Shown here: piece by piece, positions 15,695 through 25,162 of the stretch
Layout of the letters: each line of letters opens with the position of its first letter
Position numbering within the stretch: the stretch's first letter is position 1
Origin: JAGDZR01 sp049115695
Lineage (GTDB): Bacteria; Bacteroidota; Bacteroidia; Cytophagales; Cyclobacteriaceae
NCBI GenBank assembly: GCA_049115695.1
Contig: JAGDZR010000016.1
Span: 1-64,000 of the forward strand
Reading direction: 5' to 3'
DNA: 64,000 nt
Translations under genes and position numbers: made by a program
The notes under the pieces: model-generated
Told to the model about the DNA's origin: nothing
Databases searched by the model: none
What the model saw: the letters and a program-made list of their open reading frames with translations, nothing else

Positions 15695-18528
15695 CGCTCA
15701 AACTGCTTACCAAATTGAGTGACATTATTCATCCCAATAGCCCTGGCGGCTTCAGTGAGCGAATCGACCTTGTCATTTCTAATCAGCTCTTCTACATACT
15801 GATATCTTATTAGTTTGATGTACTCCAAAGGGGTTTTACCTGTAAGTCGCTGGATTAATCTATAAGTCTTACGTTCGCTTGCAGAGATTGCATTAGCAAT
15901 ATCCAAAACCGACAAATCTCCATTGCCTATGTTCTCAACGATGAGCTCATCGATTTGACCCAGAATTCCTCTACCAACCTCTTCCTTGTTAGACTCGGAG
16001 ACCAATGATACCCAGGTCTCGATCTTTTGTTCAGCGCTTTCACCAATCAAATTAGCAACCCGCACCTTTAGCTCATCACCATTGAATGGTTTACTTAGAA
16101 AACCACTTACACCTTTCCCTAATGCATTCAACTTATCTTCATCTCCAGCTCTGGCACTGACCACCAAAATTGGAATATGATGTAGTTTGGGATTATCCTT
16201 GATCTTGTCAATCAAATCAAATCCATCCAACCATGGCATCATAAGATCTGTTACAACCAAACTTATTCCTTCGGTTGATTCAAGTACAAACCACGCATCG
16301 TTACCATCAGCAGCTTCCAGTACTGAATACTCATGCTGCAAAAGATCCTTAACGAATGTCCTAATATCAGGATGATCATCTACTACTAGAATTTGCTTTT
16401 TATCAGTGCCTCCACGTGCAGCCGTGGCAAGATTGTCATCTTGCAAGGGTTTCTTCTCCTTTTTATGATGAAGCTCCAGGCGCTGTTCCAACCTTTCATC
16501 AGGTACCTGATCTACCTCGGCCACCTCTTCGGCATTTGGTTCGTGATAGTAAGGAAGTGTGAGCGAAAAAACAGTTTCAGTAAACGGAGTAGACCTAACG
16601 GTAATTTGCCCACCGAGCAACTCAACATATTCTTTGACAACTGAGAGGCCTATTCCCTGGCCTTCAATCAACTTATGACCTGTCTCGTTTGTCTGAAAAT
16701 ATCTTTCAAAAACGTATGGAATTTTGGCCTTGTCGATACCAGGTCCATCATCACACACATCTACACGTACATGATCATCGAGATGAACTAATGCAATCTT
16801 CAGCAGTTTTCCTGATGTATTGTACTTTAAAGAATTGTCAACCAGATTGAATATTACCTTTTCTATTGCGTATTTATCTGTGTGAATATCTTGTCTCTCG
16901 GACACATTGGATTCAAAAACAACATTGATTCCCTTTGATGAGGCAGTAGACCTGAACATCTCAGCCAGCATTTGAAAGAAGGTGTTCACATTGATTTTGA
17001 TAAACTTAAGATTCACCTTTTTCTCCTCTAGCTTAATCAAATCTCGAATTTCATCTGTCATGCTTCTTAGTCGATCAACATTTTCATTCAAGTGGGAAAG
17101 CGCTTGTTCAGAACGTGTTGTAAGATGATTTTCCTCCCTGGTGATCATATCCAGATAGCCCTGAATCAAAGTAAGTGGTGTTCGGAAGTCGTGTGATATA
17201 TTGGCAAAAAAGCGTGATTTATAAGCATCAATTTCTGCCAGTTTATCTGCTTGCTGACGAATTAAATCTCGATCCTTTCGTATGATGAGGTTCTTTCTAC
17301 GTCGACTTGTATTCAATAAAAACAAAATGATAATGGCGGCTACCAAAAGAATTGTTCCAATCGACAAAATAGCCGTAGTACGCTTCTGATTTAGGATTAC
17401 TGTTTCACGGAGTTCGGCCTGTTCTCTTAAGGCTTCATTCTCTGTTTCAGCCTTTTCCACTTCATATTGAGCACGAAGTTCTTCTACCAACTCTGCATTT
17501 TGAAGTGCACCAATACTGTCATTGAGTGCAACTTCCCTGCGATACACCTCCAATGCTTCTTTGTACATTTTACGCTTCTCATAAATGTCTTTCAACACCT
17601 CCAAAGAATTCTCAATCAATTGAGCGTGATTCATTTCTTCTCCCAATTGATTAGTAATTCTCATGTAATGCAGCGCCGAATCATAGTTATGAACTCTGTG
17701 GTAGAAATATCCTAAATGCTGATGAGTGAAGGCTACATCAATCGGATTTTTCGTTTGCTGACCTAAATCAAATGCCTCATAATGACGTTGCAATGATGCT
17801 TCGTTATCACCTTGCTTTTCAAGTACCATTGCCAAACCGGAGATATGTGATCGTAATGTTGAGCTGTCTTTAGCAATCCTGTCAAACTCGATGGCCTCTG
17901 TGTAGTACCAATGCGCTGAGTCGAGAATGCCTTCCTCTTCCATCATACCCCCAATGTTTCCTATGATGTTTGAAAGCCTCGAATAATTCTTAATGGCTTT
18001 AAATATGGCCAATCCTCTATCGTAAAACGGCCGGGCAATCTCATGGTCCCCAATGTAATTATAACTATCTGCAATGCGATCCAATGCGATACCCATGCCG
18101 AGGGAATCATTTATTGATTCGTATTGGCCCAATGCCGATTGAAATTCCCCAATGGATCTGGCATGCGCATATCGAAACATGTAACCCAATCCAAGCTGAA
18201 AGTGAGCGTCCGCCAACAGTTTTGGATCTTCAGATTTATCCAGCACTTGCCCCAAATACTGCTGCGCTGCATAGTATTTGTAATTGTCTGTAAGAAACCG
18301 TCCCAGCTCAAACAAAATCTGGTCTTTTTGATCAGAATTGTCGACATGAGTCAATAACTCCTCTAATAGATCTACTGGTAGTTCATCCTCCTCGAGCAAA
18401 GCGACCTTGACACGCTCTAATGATTTGGTCAACTCGCTTCCTTCAAACTTAAAATCCTGAGCAAGTAGTTGATCAAATACTAATAGAAAGATGCTAAACC
18501 ATAATACTCGCACGCAGTGGTTTCTCAT
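15658..18528 (-). CDS. TPR hybrid histidine kinase with AraC output (one-protein two-component system)
   Basis: This 956-residue protein holds a whole signalling path. A signal peptide is followed by TPR repeats to about residue 370 and a membrane helix near 385-405. A HisKA domain follows with the H-box FFANISHDFRTPL, then HATPase_c (about 550-665; DGPGIDKAKI). A receiver domain (about 730-845; ILVVDDHPDIR, phospho-acceptor in VVTDLMMP) and an AraC-type helix-turn-helix (about 870-955) complete it. Unlike SusR-type hybrids it senses with TPRs instead of Reg_prop propellers. Targets are unknown; the polyamine/K+ channel operon is the divergent neighbour. Confidence 0.93.
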   Translation of the reverse strand: MRNHCVRVLWFSIFLLVFDQLLAQDFKFEGSELTKSLERVKVALLEEDELPVDLLEELLTHVDNSDQKDQILFELGRFLTDNYKYYAAQQYLGQVLDKSEDPKLLADAHFQLGLGYMFRYAHARSIGEFQSALGQYESINDSLGMGIALDRIADSYNYIGDHEIARPFYDRGLAIFKAIKNYSRLSNIIGNIGGMMEEEGILDSAHWYYTEAIEFDRIAKDSSTLRSHISGLAMVLEKQGDNEASLQRHYEAFDLGQQTKNPIDVAFTHQHLGYFYHRVHNYDSALHYMRITNQLGEEMNHAQLIENSLEVLKDIYEKRKMYKEALEVYRREVALNDSIGALQNAELVEELRAQYEVEKAETENEALREQAELRETVILNQKRTTAILSIGTILLVAAIIILFLLNTSRRRKNLIIRKDRDLIRQQADKLAEIDAYKSRFFANISHDFRTPLTLIQGYLDMITREENHLTTRSEQALSHLNENVDRLRSMTDEIRDLIKLEEKKVNLKFIKINVNTFFQMLAEMFRSTASSKGINVVFESNVSERQDIHTDKYAIEKVIFNLVDNSLKYNTSGKLLKIALVHLDDHVRVDVCDDGPGIDKAKIPYVFERYFQTNETGHKLIEGQGIGLSVVKEYVELLGGQITVRSTPFTETVFSLTLPYYHEPNAEEVAEVDQVPDERLEQRLELHHKKEKKPLQDDNLATAARGGTDKKQILVVDDHPDIRTFVKDLLQHEYSVLEAADGNDAWFVLESTEGISLVVTDLMMPWLDGFDLIDKIKDNPKLHHIPILVVSARAGDEDKLNALGKGVSGFLSKPFNGDELKVRVANLIGESAEQKIETWVSLVSESNKEEVGRGILGQIDELIVENIGNGDLSVLDIANAISASERKTYRLIQRLTGKTPLEYIKLIRYQYVEELIRNDKVDSLTEAARAIGMNNVTQFGKQFERYRGVSAASLLK

Positions 18529-18720
18529 ATTGACAAATGCTCTTAATGTAAGTCCATTTTAATTATAAACATTACTAATCAATTGATGTCATCATCTACC
18601 ATAAAAATGGTAGGAATTACCCTTATCCTATTAGCCGGCTTCACAATGAAGTGACAAAACCGATGTATTTACGATTTATGAGCAATTGATTGATTTATTT
18701 TGAGCTAAATCAAATCACTA

Positions 18721-19017
18721 TTGGAAGCCAAAATTGATCATTTCTCCACCTGGGTCAGTGATGCCAAGCACGCAGACCTGAAGCCTGCTATCGAAAATCT
18801 GTTAACGAATGCAGGGTTTTCAGTATTAAACTTCATGGAGCATCATTTCACCCCACAGGGTTACACAGCTGTCTGGTTGCTGGCCGAAAGCCATTGTGCC
18901 TTGCACACCTTTCCTGAAGAGAATAAAAGTTATCTCGAACTCAGCAGTTGCAACACTGAAATGTATATCAATTTTATCACCGCTTTTAAAACCTGGACCG
19001 CCGAATGGAAAAAATAA
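18721..19017 (+). CDS. speD: S-adenosylmethionine decarboxylase-like protein (short SpeD)
   Basis: This is predicted to self-cleave and make decarboxylated AdoMet, the aminopropyl donor for polyamine synthesis. In 98 residues the key positions are kept with exact spacing. ESHCALHTFPE gives cleavage between Glu56 and Ser57 (future pyruvoyl), His62 lies 5 residues on, and Cys77 lies 20 residues after Ser57. This matches the Ser63/His68/Cys83 spacing of the Thermotoga enzyme. The N-terminus is shorter than in typical ~120-residue enzymes. The start is TTG, because an in-frame stop lies 15 bp upstream and no ATG fits. It overlaps the K+ channel gene by 13 bp. Confidence 0.82.
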   Translation: MEAKIDHFSTWVSDAKHADLKPAIENLLTNAGFSVLNFMEHHFTPQGYTAVWLLAESHCALHTFPEENKSYLELSSCNTEMYINFITAFKTWTAEWKK

Positions 19018-19802
19018 AATTGAAGCTTTTCGACATGATCGAAAAGGATGACGGGGACAGCACCCTGAGTCGTCGTTTTGATCTCTTCATCATGGTACTC
19101 ATTTTAATGAATGTTTTTGCCGTGATAACCGAAACAGTTGATGATTTCTTTAATGCCTTTGAAATATGGTTCTATTACTTTGAAATTATCTCTGTCGTAA
19201 TATTCACTTTGGAATATCTTGCCAGAGTCTGGACCTGTACGTATTACCCGAAGTACAAGCATCCGATCTGGGGTAGAATACGCTTCATGTTTTCGTTTAT
19301 TGCGTTGATCGATCTGCTTGCAATCTTACCATTTTATCTTCCTCTCATCATGACCGTGGATGGAAGATTCCTAAGGATACTTCGATTGTTCAGAGTAGTC
19401 AGAATTTTTAAAATGGGACGATATTCGACCGCTTTCAACATGATTGTGGCCGTTATCACCAAACGAAAAGAGGAATTACTCATCACACTAACCATTGTGC
19501 TGGTGATGCTGATTCTTTCATCTAGTTTGATGTTTTACGTGGAGAATGAAGCACAGCCCGATAACTTCAGCAGCATACCTGCAACTATGTGGTGGGGAGT
19601 AGCGACACTCACTACCGTGGGCTATGGAGATGTTTATCCGATAACGGGCCTTGGACGTGTTCTGGGAGCTTTTATTGCCATACTTGGTGTTGGTATTTTC
19701 GCCCTTCCAGCAGGTATCATTGCTGCTGGATTCGAATCGGAAATAAGCCGAAAGATCAAAGAAAAAGAACTTGAGGATGAGGATGATCAGCAGGATCATT
19801 AA
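19005..19802 (+). CDS. Voltage-gated potassium channel (six-TM)
   Basis: This is an inner-membrane K+ channel of the Kv type. The 265 residues contain six helices; S4 carries basic residues at every third position (Arg121, 124, 127, 130, 133, Lys136). The selectivity filter TVGYGD is at 204-209 and an acidic C-terminal tail (EDEDDQQDH) follows. There is no RCK/TrkA-N regulatory domain. It lies between, and overlaps, the AdoMet decarboxylase and aminopropyltransferase genes (13 and 32 bp), so the three products are made together. Internal polyamines block many K+ channels, and the acidic tail could attract them; that functional link is inference. Confidence 0.93.
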   Translation: MEKIKLKLFDMIEKDDGDSTLSRRFDLFIMVLILMNVFAVITETVDDFFNAFEIWFYYFEIISVVIFTLEYLARVWTCTYYPKYKHPIWGRIRFMFSFIALIDLLAILPFYLPLIMTVDGRFLRILRLFRVVRIFKMGRYSTAFNMIVAVITKRKEELLITLTIVLVMLILSSSLMFYVENEAQPDNFSSIPATMWWGVATLTTVGYGDVYPITGLGRVLGAFIAILGVGIFALPAGIIAAGFESEISRKIKEKELEDEDDQQDH

Positions 19803-20991
19803 TTGGTTATTCCTGATTGGCAGCTGGTTATGGCTTTGTCACCTATACAAACTGTTTTTTGATTTCCGCATTCAAGATGGACTTGGGATATTGGCGTTAA
19901 TGCTCATTGCAGCCATTTTGTCTTTCAAGTTTAAAATAAAATCCGGAAGCTGGTTAAGCCTTCCGGCCTCTATTGGTTTGGTTGCCGGTTCATATCAATC
20001 AATTTCATTGACCCTAATCCATTCACACTATGCATGGTTAATCATTTACGCAATAGCCATCGTACTTGCCCTTCTCAGCTTCACACTTAGTGAACTCAAG
20101 TTCTCATCCCTGGCTTACTTGACTTCAGCCTTGCTGACCTATGCAATGTATGATCATAATGAGGCACAATCCGGATATTTTGATCGTCTTGTAGCTACAA
20201 AACAAACACGACAGGGTGAAATCCATATTACGCAATGGAAAAACGATTACTGGCTTCATTACAACAATCAGTTGCAGTACAGCACAGTAGATCGACATGT
20301 GTACGCCGAAGCGTTTGTCATGCCAGCTATGCACCTAATCAAACCAAATAACATTTTGCTCATCGGTGGAGACAATGGGCTTATTGAGCATACATTGAGT
20401 CAATGGGATGAAGTCTCGATTGACATAGTTCCTTATGATACAGCATTTTCAAATTTCATGCGTATTCAGCCCCTAATTGAAATCAAAAAGTCTGACAAAA
20501 TAGCGATTCAAAAAATGACCATTTGGGAGTTGGTCAATCAAACTGATCAATTATACGATTTGATCATTGTAGATGTACCGGACCCACAGCACCCGGAATA
20601 CGCACAATACTATACCAGAGAGTTTTATGATAAGTGTCATCGTATACTCAAGGCTAATGGCGGGATAGTTATTCAACTAGGCAATCCATATACTACTCCT
20701 CAGGACTATGCTTCATTGCATCGGACACTCGCAGTGAATTCATTTGTGACTATCGATTACTTTGCACAAATACCAACCATTGGTCAATGGGGATGGGCTA
20801 TCGGTGTAAAGGACATGTCAGCTGATGAGTTGACCGCCAAAACAAAATCACTTTCACCGCTAATACCTACCAAGTGGTGGAACAATGAGGCCATGCAAAT
20901 GATGCTTGGTCATGGCAAGGCTTCATATTTCGGATATACATCCGATACCGTTATTTCAATAGGGACCACACATCTACTCACTGGCAATTGA
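19771..20991 (+). CDS. speE: Membrane-anchored spermidine-synthase-like aminopropyltransferase
   Basis: The 406 residues consist of about five membrane helices (10-128) followed by a soluble aminopropyltransferase domain. The domain shows a nucleotide-loop variant LLIGGDNG (197-203) and the catalytic-region motif IVDVPDPQHP (266-275) before a conserved Y-Y-FY segment. Membrane-fused SpeE proteins exist in several phyla. The symbol reflects family only; which polyamine is made is unknown. The ATG at 19771 overlaps the channel gene, and Mets at residues 3 and 5 are alternatives. Its stop overlaps the next start (TTGA). Confidence 0.85.
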   Translation: MRMRMISRIINWLFLIGSWLWLCHLYKLFFDFRIQDGLGILALMLIAAILSFKFKIKSGSWLSLPASIGLVAGSYQSISLTLIHSHYAWLIIYAIAIVLALLSFTLSELKFSSLAYLTSALLTYAMYDHNEAQSGYFDRLVATKQTRQGEIHITQWKNDYWLHYNNQLQYSTVDRHVYAEAFVMPAMHLIKPNNILLIGGDNGLIEHTLSQWDEVSIDIVPYDTAFSNFMRIQPLIEIKKSDKIAIQKMTIWELVNQTDQLYDLIIVDVPDPQHPEYAQYYTREFYDKCHRILKANGGIVIQLGNPYTTPQDYASLHRTLAVNSFVTIDYFAQIPTIGQWGWAIGVKDMSADELTAKTKSLSPLIPTKWWNNEAMQMMLGHGKASYFGYTSDTVISIGTTHLLTGN

Positions 20992-22478
20992 AACGAAGAA
21001 AATTCATACATCATTCTATTGCAGGAGCAACTTTACCATTTTGGCTACAGGCTTGTGATTCTATCTCGGCGGATTCATTTCCAATTGATGTTCAGTCTGA
21101 TTATGAAGCCGGTCATTTGATCATGGAGTCCGCTGATTGGATGAAACGAAAACCGATTGAAACAGATGTGCTCATTGTTGGTGGTGGAGCCAGTGGTGTT
21201 GCAGCTGCATACGCTCATAGAAAACAGGATTATTTGCTAGTGGAGTTGAGCAATCGAATGGGTGGAACAGCCGGAACCGTCAATCATCGAGGCACCCAAA
21301 TCTGTCAGGGCGCACACTATGAACTAGCTTATCCTGACAACTATGGTGAGGAGGTTTTGCAATTGCTTGAATCGCTTAATATTATTAAATACGAAAGCTG
21401 GAGAAAGTTATGGACCTTCACCGATAGCCAACACATCATTCCATATCAGCGAAGACAGCAATGCTTTATCAATGGAGAAATAACAACGGATGTATTGCCT
21501 GATGGTGCTGAGAAAATGCGCTTTTTGGATTTCCTCTCACAATACCGTGATAAAATGCCGCTTCCGTCAAGGCTTGCCTCTGAGAATGAAAGATTGCTTA
21601 ACGATATCACTTTTACTCAATTCTTAAGTCCGCTAAACTTGTCTCCCTCATTCATAAGAGGACTGGATTATCACATGATGGATGACTATGGTGGAACCTG
21701 CCATCAGGTATCCGCTTTTGCTGGGATCCACTACTTCATGTGCAGACCCTATTACCAACAAACCGTAGATCTTTTTTCTCCGCCCGTAGGTAACGCCTAC
21801 TTCATCAATCGGATGTTAGCACAGCTATCACCTGAAAAAATCAGAACCCATCAACTGGTGAAATCCATCGTCAAGTCAGGCGAACGTTATCAAGCAGAAG
21901 TGCTTGACGTCAATCAAAAATATCGCTACATAATCAACGCTAATAAAATAGTCTATGCAGGCCAAAAGCATGCCCTGAAATACATCTTCGAGGAAGAGTC
22001 AAGGCGCTTTAATAATGACTATGCTCCATGGATGGTGATCAATATTGTATGTCCAAAAGAAGAAGGCGTATATGGATTTTGGCAGAATGAATTCCTGGGA
22101 GAAAATCCTTCTTTTTTAGGATTCATTGACTCTTCGGTCCAGGATACTGCAGCACCCTATCGAATATTCACAGCATATTATTGTCTAAAGCCATCTGATA
22201 GAGCCTATCTCACTACTATTGAAGAAAATAAGAAAAGAATTGTTGATGAAACGATTCAGTATATCACAAGAGCTCTCCGTCAATCAATCAGTCCATTGGC
22301 GGCTTACATCAAAATTATGGGGCATGCCATGGCTATTCCCAAACCTGGCTATTTGTTCAAGGACGCCAACAATCAACCTGATGCTCAAATGACCTATGCC
22401 GGAATTGACAATGGGAGACTTCCTCTCCTTTATGAAGCATTGGACAGTGGACTCCAAAGTCAGGGATTCAACCGGTGA
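20988..22478 (+). CDS. Exported FAD-dependent oxidoreductase (amine-oxidase-like)
   Basis: The 496 residues begin with a twin-arginine signal (RRKF, 3-6) and a lipobox-like stretch ending at Cys23. A dinucleotide-binding fold VLIVGGGASGVAAA (61-74) and the MGGTAGT motif (91-97) of NAD(P)-binding/FAD amine oxidases follow. A Tat signal implies export after folding with FAD. As the fourth gene of the polyamine/K+ channel unit it may oxidise a polyamine on the outer side of the membrane. The start is TTG, overlapping the previous stop. The substrate is not shown by sequence; phytoene desaturase-like or other functions remain possible. Confidence 0.8.
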   Translation: MKRRKFIHHSIAGATLPFWLQACDSISADSFPIDVQSDYEAGHLIMESADWMKRKPIETDVLIVGGGASGVAAAYAHRKQDYLLVELSNRMGGTAGTVNHRGTQICQGAHYELAYPDNYGEEVLQLLESLNIIKYESWRKLWTFTDSQHIIPYQRRQQCFINGEITTDVLPDGAEKMRFLDFLSQYRDKMPLPSRLASENERLLNDITFTQFLSPLNLSPSFIRGLDYHMMDDYGGTCHQVSAFAGIHYFMCRPYYQQTVDLFSPPVGNAYFINRMLAQLSPEKIRTHQLVKSIVKSGERYQAEVLDVNQKYRYIINANKIVYAGQKHALKYIFEEESRRFNNDYAPWMVINIVCPKEEGVYGFWQNEFLGENPSFLGFIDSSVQDTAAPYRIFTAYYCLKPSDRAYLTTIEENKKRIVDETIQYITRALRQSISPLAAYIKIMGHAMAIPKPGYLFKDANNQPDAQMTYAGIDNGRLPLLYEALDSGLQSQGFNR

Positions 22479-22497
22479 ACTTGTTTAACTTCACTAT

Positions 22498-23253
22498 ATG
22501 AAATGCTTCTTCCTAATTACCTCAATGCTCGTGCTAATGGCAACAAACACCTACTCACAATCTACGCCAGAAGAAGGTTATCGCCTGTTGTTCAATAATG
22601 AAGATTTCGATGACTGGACGGTTTATACACAAGACGGAACCGATGGCACAGATCTATTCAAAGTGGAAAACAAAATGATTCACGTTTATCCGACCCAGGC
22701 ACACCTCTCGGAACAAACATTTGCCGGGTTAACTACGCTAAAAGAATATGCTGACTATGACATCACATTTGAATTCAAATGGGGTGAAAACAAATTCAAA
22801 CCCAGACATGATTTTGTCCGAGATGCGGGCATCCTATTTCATGTGCATGGAGAAGAGATAATATGGCCAAACGCTGTTGAGTGTCAGATTCAGGAAGGCG
22901 ATACAGGTGATGTGTGGATAGTAGGCACTAAGGTCACATCTAAAGTGAATCAAACAATTCGCAATTACGATCCCAATGGCCAGGAAGTGACTCGTGGAGG
23001 AGGTGATCAAAAATACAATCGGTTTCATCGAGGCTACTTCTGGGAAGTTCCTGGATGGAACACTGTGAAACTAGAGGTGCGAGGGGCTGATGCTAAATTC
23101 TATGTAAATGGCAAACTGGTCAATGAGGCCAATGATATGAAGTACTGGGACACGTCCTCCGAAAGCTGGGAGCCACTAACTAAGGGGAAGATTTTGTTTC
23201 AGGCTGAAGGAGCAGAACTATGGTATCGCAATATATATATCAAAGAGTATTGA
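22498..23253 (+). CDS. Secreted DUF1080 (3-keto-disaccharide hydrolase-like) protein
   Basis: This 251-residue exported protein has a signal peptide (to about residue 20, TYSQS) and one DUF1080/concanavalin-like beta-sandwich domain (GYRLLFNNEDFDDWTVY..., DAGILFHVHG, WNTVKLEVRG). Family members act on keto-glycosides or bind carbohydrates. It follows the FAD oxidoreductase by 19 bp, so it is likely in the same transcript. FAD/NAD oxidoreductases next to DUF1080 proteins often work in sugar 3-keto pathways. That is an alternative reading of the preceding oxidoreductase. Confidence 0.85.
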   Translation: MKCFFLITSMLVLMATNTYSQSTPEEGYRLLFNNEDFDDWTVYTQDGTDGTDLFKVENKMIHVYPTQAHLSEQTFAGLTTLKEYADYDITFEFKWGENKFKPRHDFVRDAGILFHVHGEEIIWPNAVECQIQEGDTGDVWIVGTKVTSKVNQTIRNYDPNGQEVTRGGGDQKYNRFHRGYFWEVPGWNTVKLEVRGADAKFYVNGKLVNEANDMKYWDTSSESWEPLTKGKILFQAEGAELWYRNIYIKEY

Positions 23254-23257
23254 AAGC

Positions 23258-24056
23258 TCATTTCTGACTTTCAAAGCTGATCTCACCCAGATTATCAAAC
23301 ACAACCTGAACATTAGCCGTGCTATCTAAGACAGGATTTGTGTATAATGAGCCAGTAATCACAAATTGGCCCCTGCGCAACTGTCTACCTTGTTTGGGTA
23401 ACAAATTTGCCAATTTGAACAAAGCGTTGAGTGGTCCTCCAAAAATATTTGATCCAATTCCCATGGCAACTTCTTCACCAACCAGGAAGCATCTTGCAGA
23501 CTCTTTGGTCAAATCTAACGCATCAAATGACAGCTTGACATCCCCGATAATCGTTCCTTCTTGCCCAGTTCCAGTTGCGAGCACATGATTGATTTCAAGA
23601 CTTCCGTCGTTTGGAGGAAGGGCTACTGACTTTGCAAATTCAACAGCGCCTACTACATAGTCTATTGACTCTTTTAACTCATCAATTGTTGCAACCCCAT
23701 TAGGCAAATTGGTTTTCAACGCAAAGCCGATCTCAGCTTCCAAAAATGCATCTCCGTCCGGAAAACCACCTATCACTGTTTCCTGCTGAATCATATTCCG
23801 ATCCAATACATATCCGAAAATCGGATCAAATTGTTCAGGGTCGTTCGTAGCTGTACCTCCCATTTTCCACCCTAAAAGCTTAGACCCGTCTGCCATATGG
23901 ACCGCTAGCAAATCTGCATCTGTCCTGTTCGTCTGGCTCTAGCAAGGAAGCCACTAAGACATCACTACTTATACCCTCCGTCCTATATTCTGGTTTGGAT
24001 TGCTTTGGGCTACAGGATATTCGGGCTAAATATATAACTAGAATAAAAACTCTCAT
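23258..24056 (-). pseudogene. Frameshifted 2-keto-4-pentenoate hydratase / FAH-family gene
   Basis: The main frame (from about 23911 down) has the FAH/hydratase core: DGSKLLGWKMGGT, FGYVLDRNM, EAEIGFAL, ATGTGQEG. It lacks the first ~45 residues of the family and its frame is closed by a TAG just upstream. The adjacent frame opens at ATG 24056 with a plausible exported N-terminus (MRVFILVIYLARISCS) and runs to LLEPDEQD near 23920. Joining the two by one base shift gives ~266 residues, the normal family length. Either the gene is broken or the base call is wrong. It is convergent with the DUF1080 gene. Confidence 0.65.
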
Positions 24057-24110
24057 ATCTAAAATATAGTCCGTTATTGATAAACAGAGTCGTGCTAGCC
24101 TTAGATTAGT

Positions 24111-25139
24111 ATGAATAATCAGACAAACCAAATAATACTGATGAGAATTGATCAGGAGACCATGACCAGCCGCTTCAAGCATATACTAATGCAACACGAC
24201 TACAGTGATGAAGCAGCTACTCAATGTGCTGATCTTCTCACAAAAGCCAGTCTTGATGGAGTTTACAGTCATGGTGTCAATCGATTTATAGAATTTGTTT
24301 CATGGATCAAACAAGGCGTTATTCTTCCCAAGAATACTCCCAAACAAGTCGGGGGAATCGGCGGTCTGGAACGCTGGGATGGACGATATGGGTCTGGCCC
24401 CAATAATGCCCTATTTGCCATGCAGCGTGCAATTGATCTCTCGAGACAGCATGGAATTGCATGTATTGGCCTACGAAATACCAATCATTGGATGAGGGCT
24501 GGAAATTTCGGCTGGCAGGCAGCTGATCAGGGAGTCATCGGCATTTGCTTTGGCAATACCAAGCCCAATCTCGTCCCGTGGGGTGCCCTGGAACCCAAAA
24601 CGGGTAATAATCCGATGGTTATTGCCATCCCCCGAATAAAGGGTCACATTGTCATAGACACTTCTATGTCTCAGTTTTCATATGGGAAAATGAAAGAGTA
24701 CCAAAGGGAAGGAATGGAAATGCCATACCCGGCAGGGTTTGATGATTCAGGCAATATTACCCATGACCCAAAAATTATTATCGAAAGGGAGCTCGCCCTT
24801 CCGATCGGCTACTGGAAAGGTTCTGGACTTTCAATAGTTCTGGACATGATGGCGACCATGATCTCAAATGGACGATCGACCATGGAGATTGGTACTGAAA
24901 CACATGAGACCGGATTGTCACAGACATTTATTGCTATTAATCCTGAAGCACTGGATGATTGGTCTGAAGACAAACTGGATGATATGGTGGATAACATCAA
25001 AAACGCAAAAAGGCGAGATGAAAACCAACCTATTTATTACCCAGGGGAAAAATCCATGATGACAAGAGAAGAAAATTTGGAATTGGGTATTCCCGTGGAC
25101 AAGGAGATTTGGGAGGGGATAAAACAACTTGATGCTTAG
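24111..25139 (+). CDS. dlgD: 2,3-diketo-L-gulonate reductase-like dehydrogenase (YiaK/DlgD)
   Basis: This NAD(P)H-dependent dehydrogenase belongs to the malate/L-lactate dehydrogenase (Ldh2) family. The 342 residues match E. coli YiaK motif by motif: GVYSHGVNRF, RNTNHWMRAGNFGWQAA, DTSMSQFSYG, GFDDSGNIT, LPIGYWKGSGLSIVLDM. The likely reaction is 2,3-diketo-L-gulonate to 3-keto-L-gulonate, in ascorbate or uronate-type sugar use. No other pathway gene is adjacent, except the broken hydratase on the other strand. ATG 24111 is taken; ATG 24141 would remove ten residues and fits the E. coli N-terminus better. Confidence 0.85.
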   Translation: MNNQTNQIILMRIDQETMTSRFKHILMQHDYSDEAATQCADLLTKASLDGVYSHGVNRFIEFVSWIKQGVILPKNTPKQVGGIGGLERWDGRYGSGPNNALFAMQRAIDLSRQHGIACIGLRNTNHWMRAGNFGWQAADQGVIGICFGNTKPNLVPWGALEPKTGNNPMVIAIPRIKGHIVIDTSMSQFSYGKMKEYQREGMEMPYPAGFDDSGNITHDPKIIIERELALPIGYWKGSGLSIVLDMMATMISNGRSTMEIGTETHETGLSQTFIAINPEALDDWSEDKLDDMVDNIKNAKRRDENQPIYYPGEKSMMTREENLELGIPVDKEIWEGIKQLDA

Positions 25140-25162
25140 TCCTGATTTAATCGGGATATACT

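Noticed and set aside
20988..22478. Assigning a specific name such as polyamine oxidase
   Set aside because: Only the FAD-binding motifs are clear; context allows both amine and sugar oxidation.
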